From an uncultured Chloroflexota bacterium (GTDB lineage Bacteria; Chloroflexota; Limnocylindria; Limnocylindrales; CSP1-4), in the NCBI GenBank assembly GCA_903930745.1, contig CAIYZX010000389.1, positions 1 through 5,767 of the forward strand: a stretch of 5,767 bases of DNA. The letters run 5' to 3'. Positions 5,194-5,767 of the stretch are shown here, piece after piece. The position numbers and the translations under genes were made by a program. Position 1 is the stretch's first letter, and the number at the start of each line of letters is the position of its first letter. The notes below the pieces were generated by a model that searched no databases, was not told the DNA's origin, and worked only from the letters and a program-made list of their open reading frames with translations.

Positions 5194-5767
5194 GCGACAC
5201 CACCATCGCCTGGATCGACGCACGCGAGATCCTGGACTCCCGGGGCAACCCCACCGTCGAGGTGGACGTCGTCCTCGAGGACGGCACCCTGGGCCGCGCC
5301 GCGGTTCCGTCCGGCGCCAGCACCGGCGCCCACGAGGCCGTTGAGCTTCGTGACGGCGACAAGAGCCGGTACGGCGGCAAGGGGGTGCGCAAGGCGGTCA
5401 CCAACGTGACCGAGCGCATCGGCCCCGCCCTCCTCGGCTTCGACGCCGCGGACCAGGCCGGCATCGACAACGTCCTGCTGGACCTGGACGGCACGCCCAA
5501 CAAGGCCGAGCTGGGCGCGAACGCCATCCTGGGCGTCTCGCTGGCGGTCGCCCACGCGGCCGCGGCGGCGCACGAGATGCCGCTCTACCGCTGGATCGGC
5601 GGCGTGAACGCGCGGACCCTCCCGGTCCCCATGTTCAACATCCTCAACGGCGGCAAGCACGCCCAGGACTCCACGGACTTCCAGGAGTTCATGGTCATGC
5701 CGGTGGGCCTCGCGTCCTTCGGTGACGCCCTCCGCGCCGGCGCCGAGGTCTTCCACGCCCTCAAGGG
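5190..5767 (+). CDS. eno: Enolase, N-terminal part (3' end outside window)
   Basis: Enolase dehydrates 2-phosphoglycerate to phosphoenolpyruvate in the cytosol, usually as a Mg-dependent oligomer. The first 192 codons are present of the family's usual 420-430; the window ends inside the gene, so this is not a truncation in the genome. Start is GTG at 5190, overlapping the pgk stop as GTGA, with GGGAGG at 5180-5185 upstream; the 4-nt spacing is short, but family similarity begins within a few residues (IDAREILDSRGNPTVEVDV). Seen motifs: the mobile catalytic loop VPSGASTGAHEA (39-50), YGGKGV (61-66), LGANAILGVSLAVAHAAA (108-125), and NGGKHAQDSTDFQEFMVMPVG (153-173, with His157 and Glu166 corresponding to active-site His and Glu of the family). 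The NGGKHAQDSTDFQEF variant differs from the NGGAHADNNVDIQEF form of many proteobacteria and Firmicutes. Confidence 0.96.
   Translation, partial: MSDTTIAWIDAREILDSRGNPTVEVDVVLEDGTLGRAAVPSGASTGAHEAVELRDGDKSRYGGKGVRKAVTNVTERIGPALLGFDAADQAGIDNVLLDLDGTPNKAELGANAILGVSLAVAHAAAAAHEMPLYRWIGGVNARTLPVPMFNILNGGKHAQDSTDFQEFMVMPVGLASFGDALRAGAEVFHALK

Noticed and set aside
2791..5223. Antisense open frame of 810 codons over gap and pgk
   Set aside because: It mirrors conserved glycolytic genes and its product is rich in Asp, Val, Arg, Leu and Gly, typical of antisense shadow in GC-rich DNA.
1..5767. CRISPR arrays, tRNA/rRNA genes, insertion sequences, attachment sites
   Set aside because: No regularly spaced direct repeats, cloverleaf sequences, transposase or integrase frames, or terminal inverted repeats were seen on either strand.

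Overview
The window is very GC-rich DNA with strong G/C preference at codon third positions. All supported genes are on the + strand. The family content fits a high-GC Chloroflexota (Limnocylindria/Ellin6529-like) or, less likely, an actinobacterium: a tiny DUF5679 zinc-finger-like protein, a membrane-anchored multi-OB-fold protein, and a gap-pgk-eno cluster. The taxonomic guess is inference from gene families and base composition; no rRNA or other phylogenetic marker is present.

Layout. (1) Bases 1-1236: the 3' part of a gene whose start lies upstream. It encodes OB-fold-like beta-rich modules, a Gly/Ser/Thr/Ala linker and one C-terminal membrane helix. (2) 1237-1376: a strong GC hairpin, then a good sigma70-type promoter (TTGACG, 18 bp, TATCCT). 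(3) 1377-2222: a uridine phosphorylase with a TTG start. (4) 2298-2438: a 46-residue DUF5679 protein, followed by a perfect 14-bp hairpin. (5) 2439-2919: a 481-base region without a convincing full-size gene. It holds that hairpin, the palindrome AAACCGGTTT abutting an extended -10 element, an inferred leader of about 330 nt with a strong hairpin, and a possible 18-codon leader ORF whose stop overlaps the next start. (6) 2920-5767: gap, pgk and the first 192 codons of eno, cut by the window end.

How the genes work together. GAPDH, phosphoglycerate kinase and enolase catalyse three steps of lower glycolysis/gluconeogenesis and look like one transcription unit: there are 66 nt between gap and pgk, and pgk and eno overlap by 4 nt (GTGA). 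The palindrome at the presumed promoter suggests transcriptional control of the operon. Uridine phosphorylase feeds ribose-1-phosphate from nucleoside salvage toward central carbon metabolism, but it appears to be a separate unit with its own promoter, possibly co-transcribed with the DUF5679 gene.

No clearly novel multi-gene system is visible. The points most worth a second look are the gap operon control region (operator, long structured leader, overlapping mini-ORF), the OB-fold surface protein, and the Cys-to-Asp position in the DUF5679 protein.
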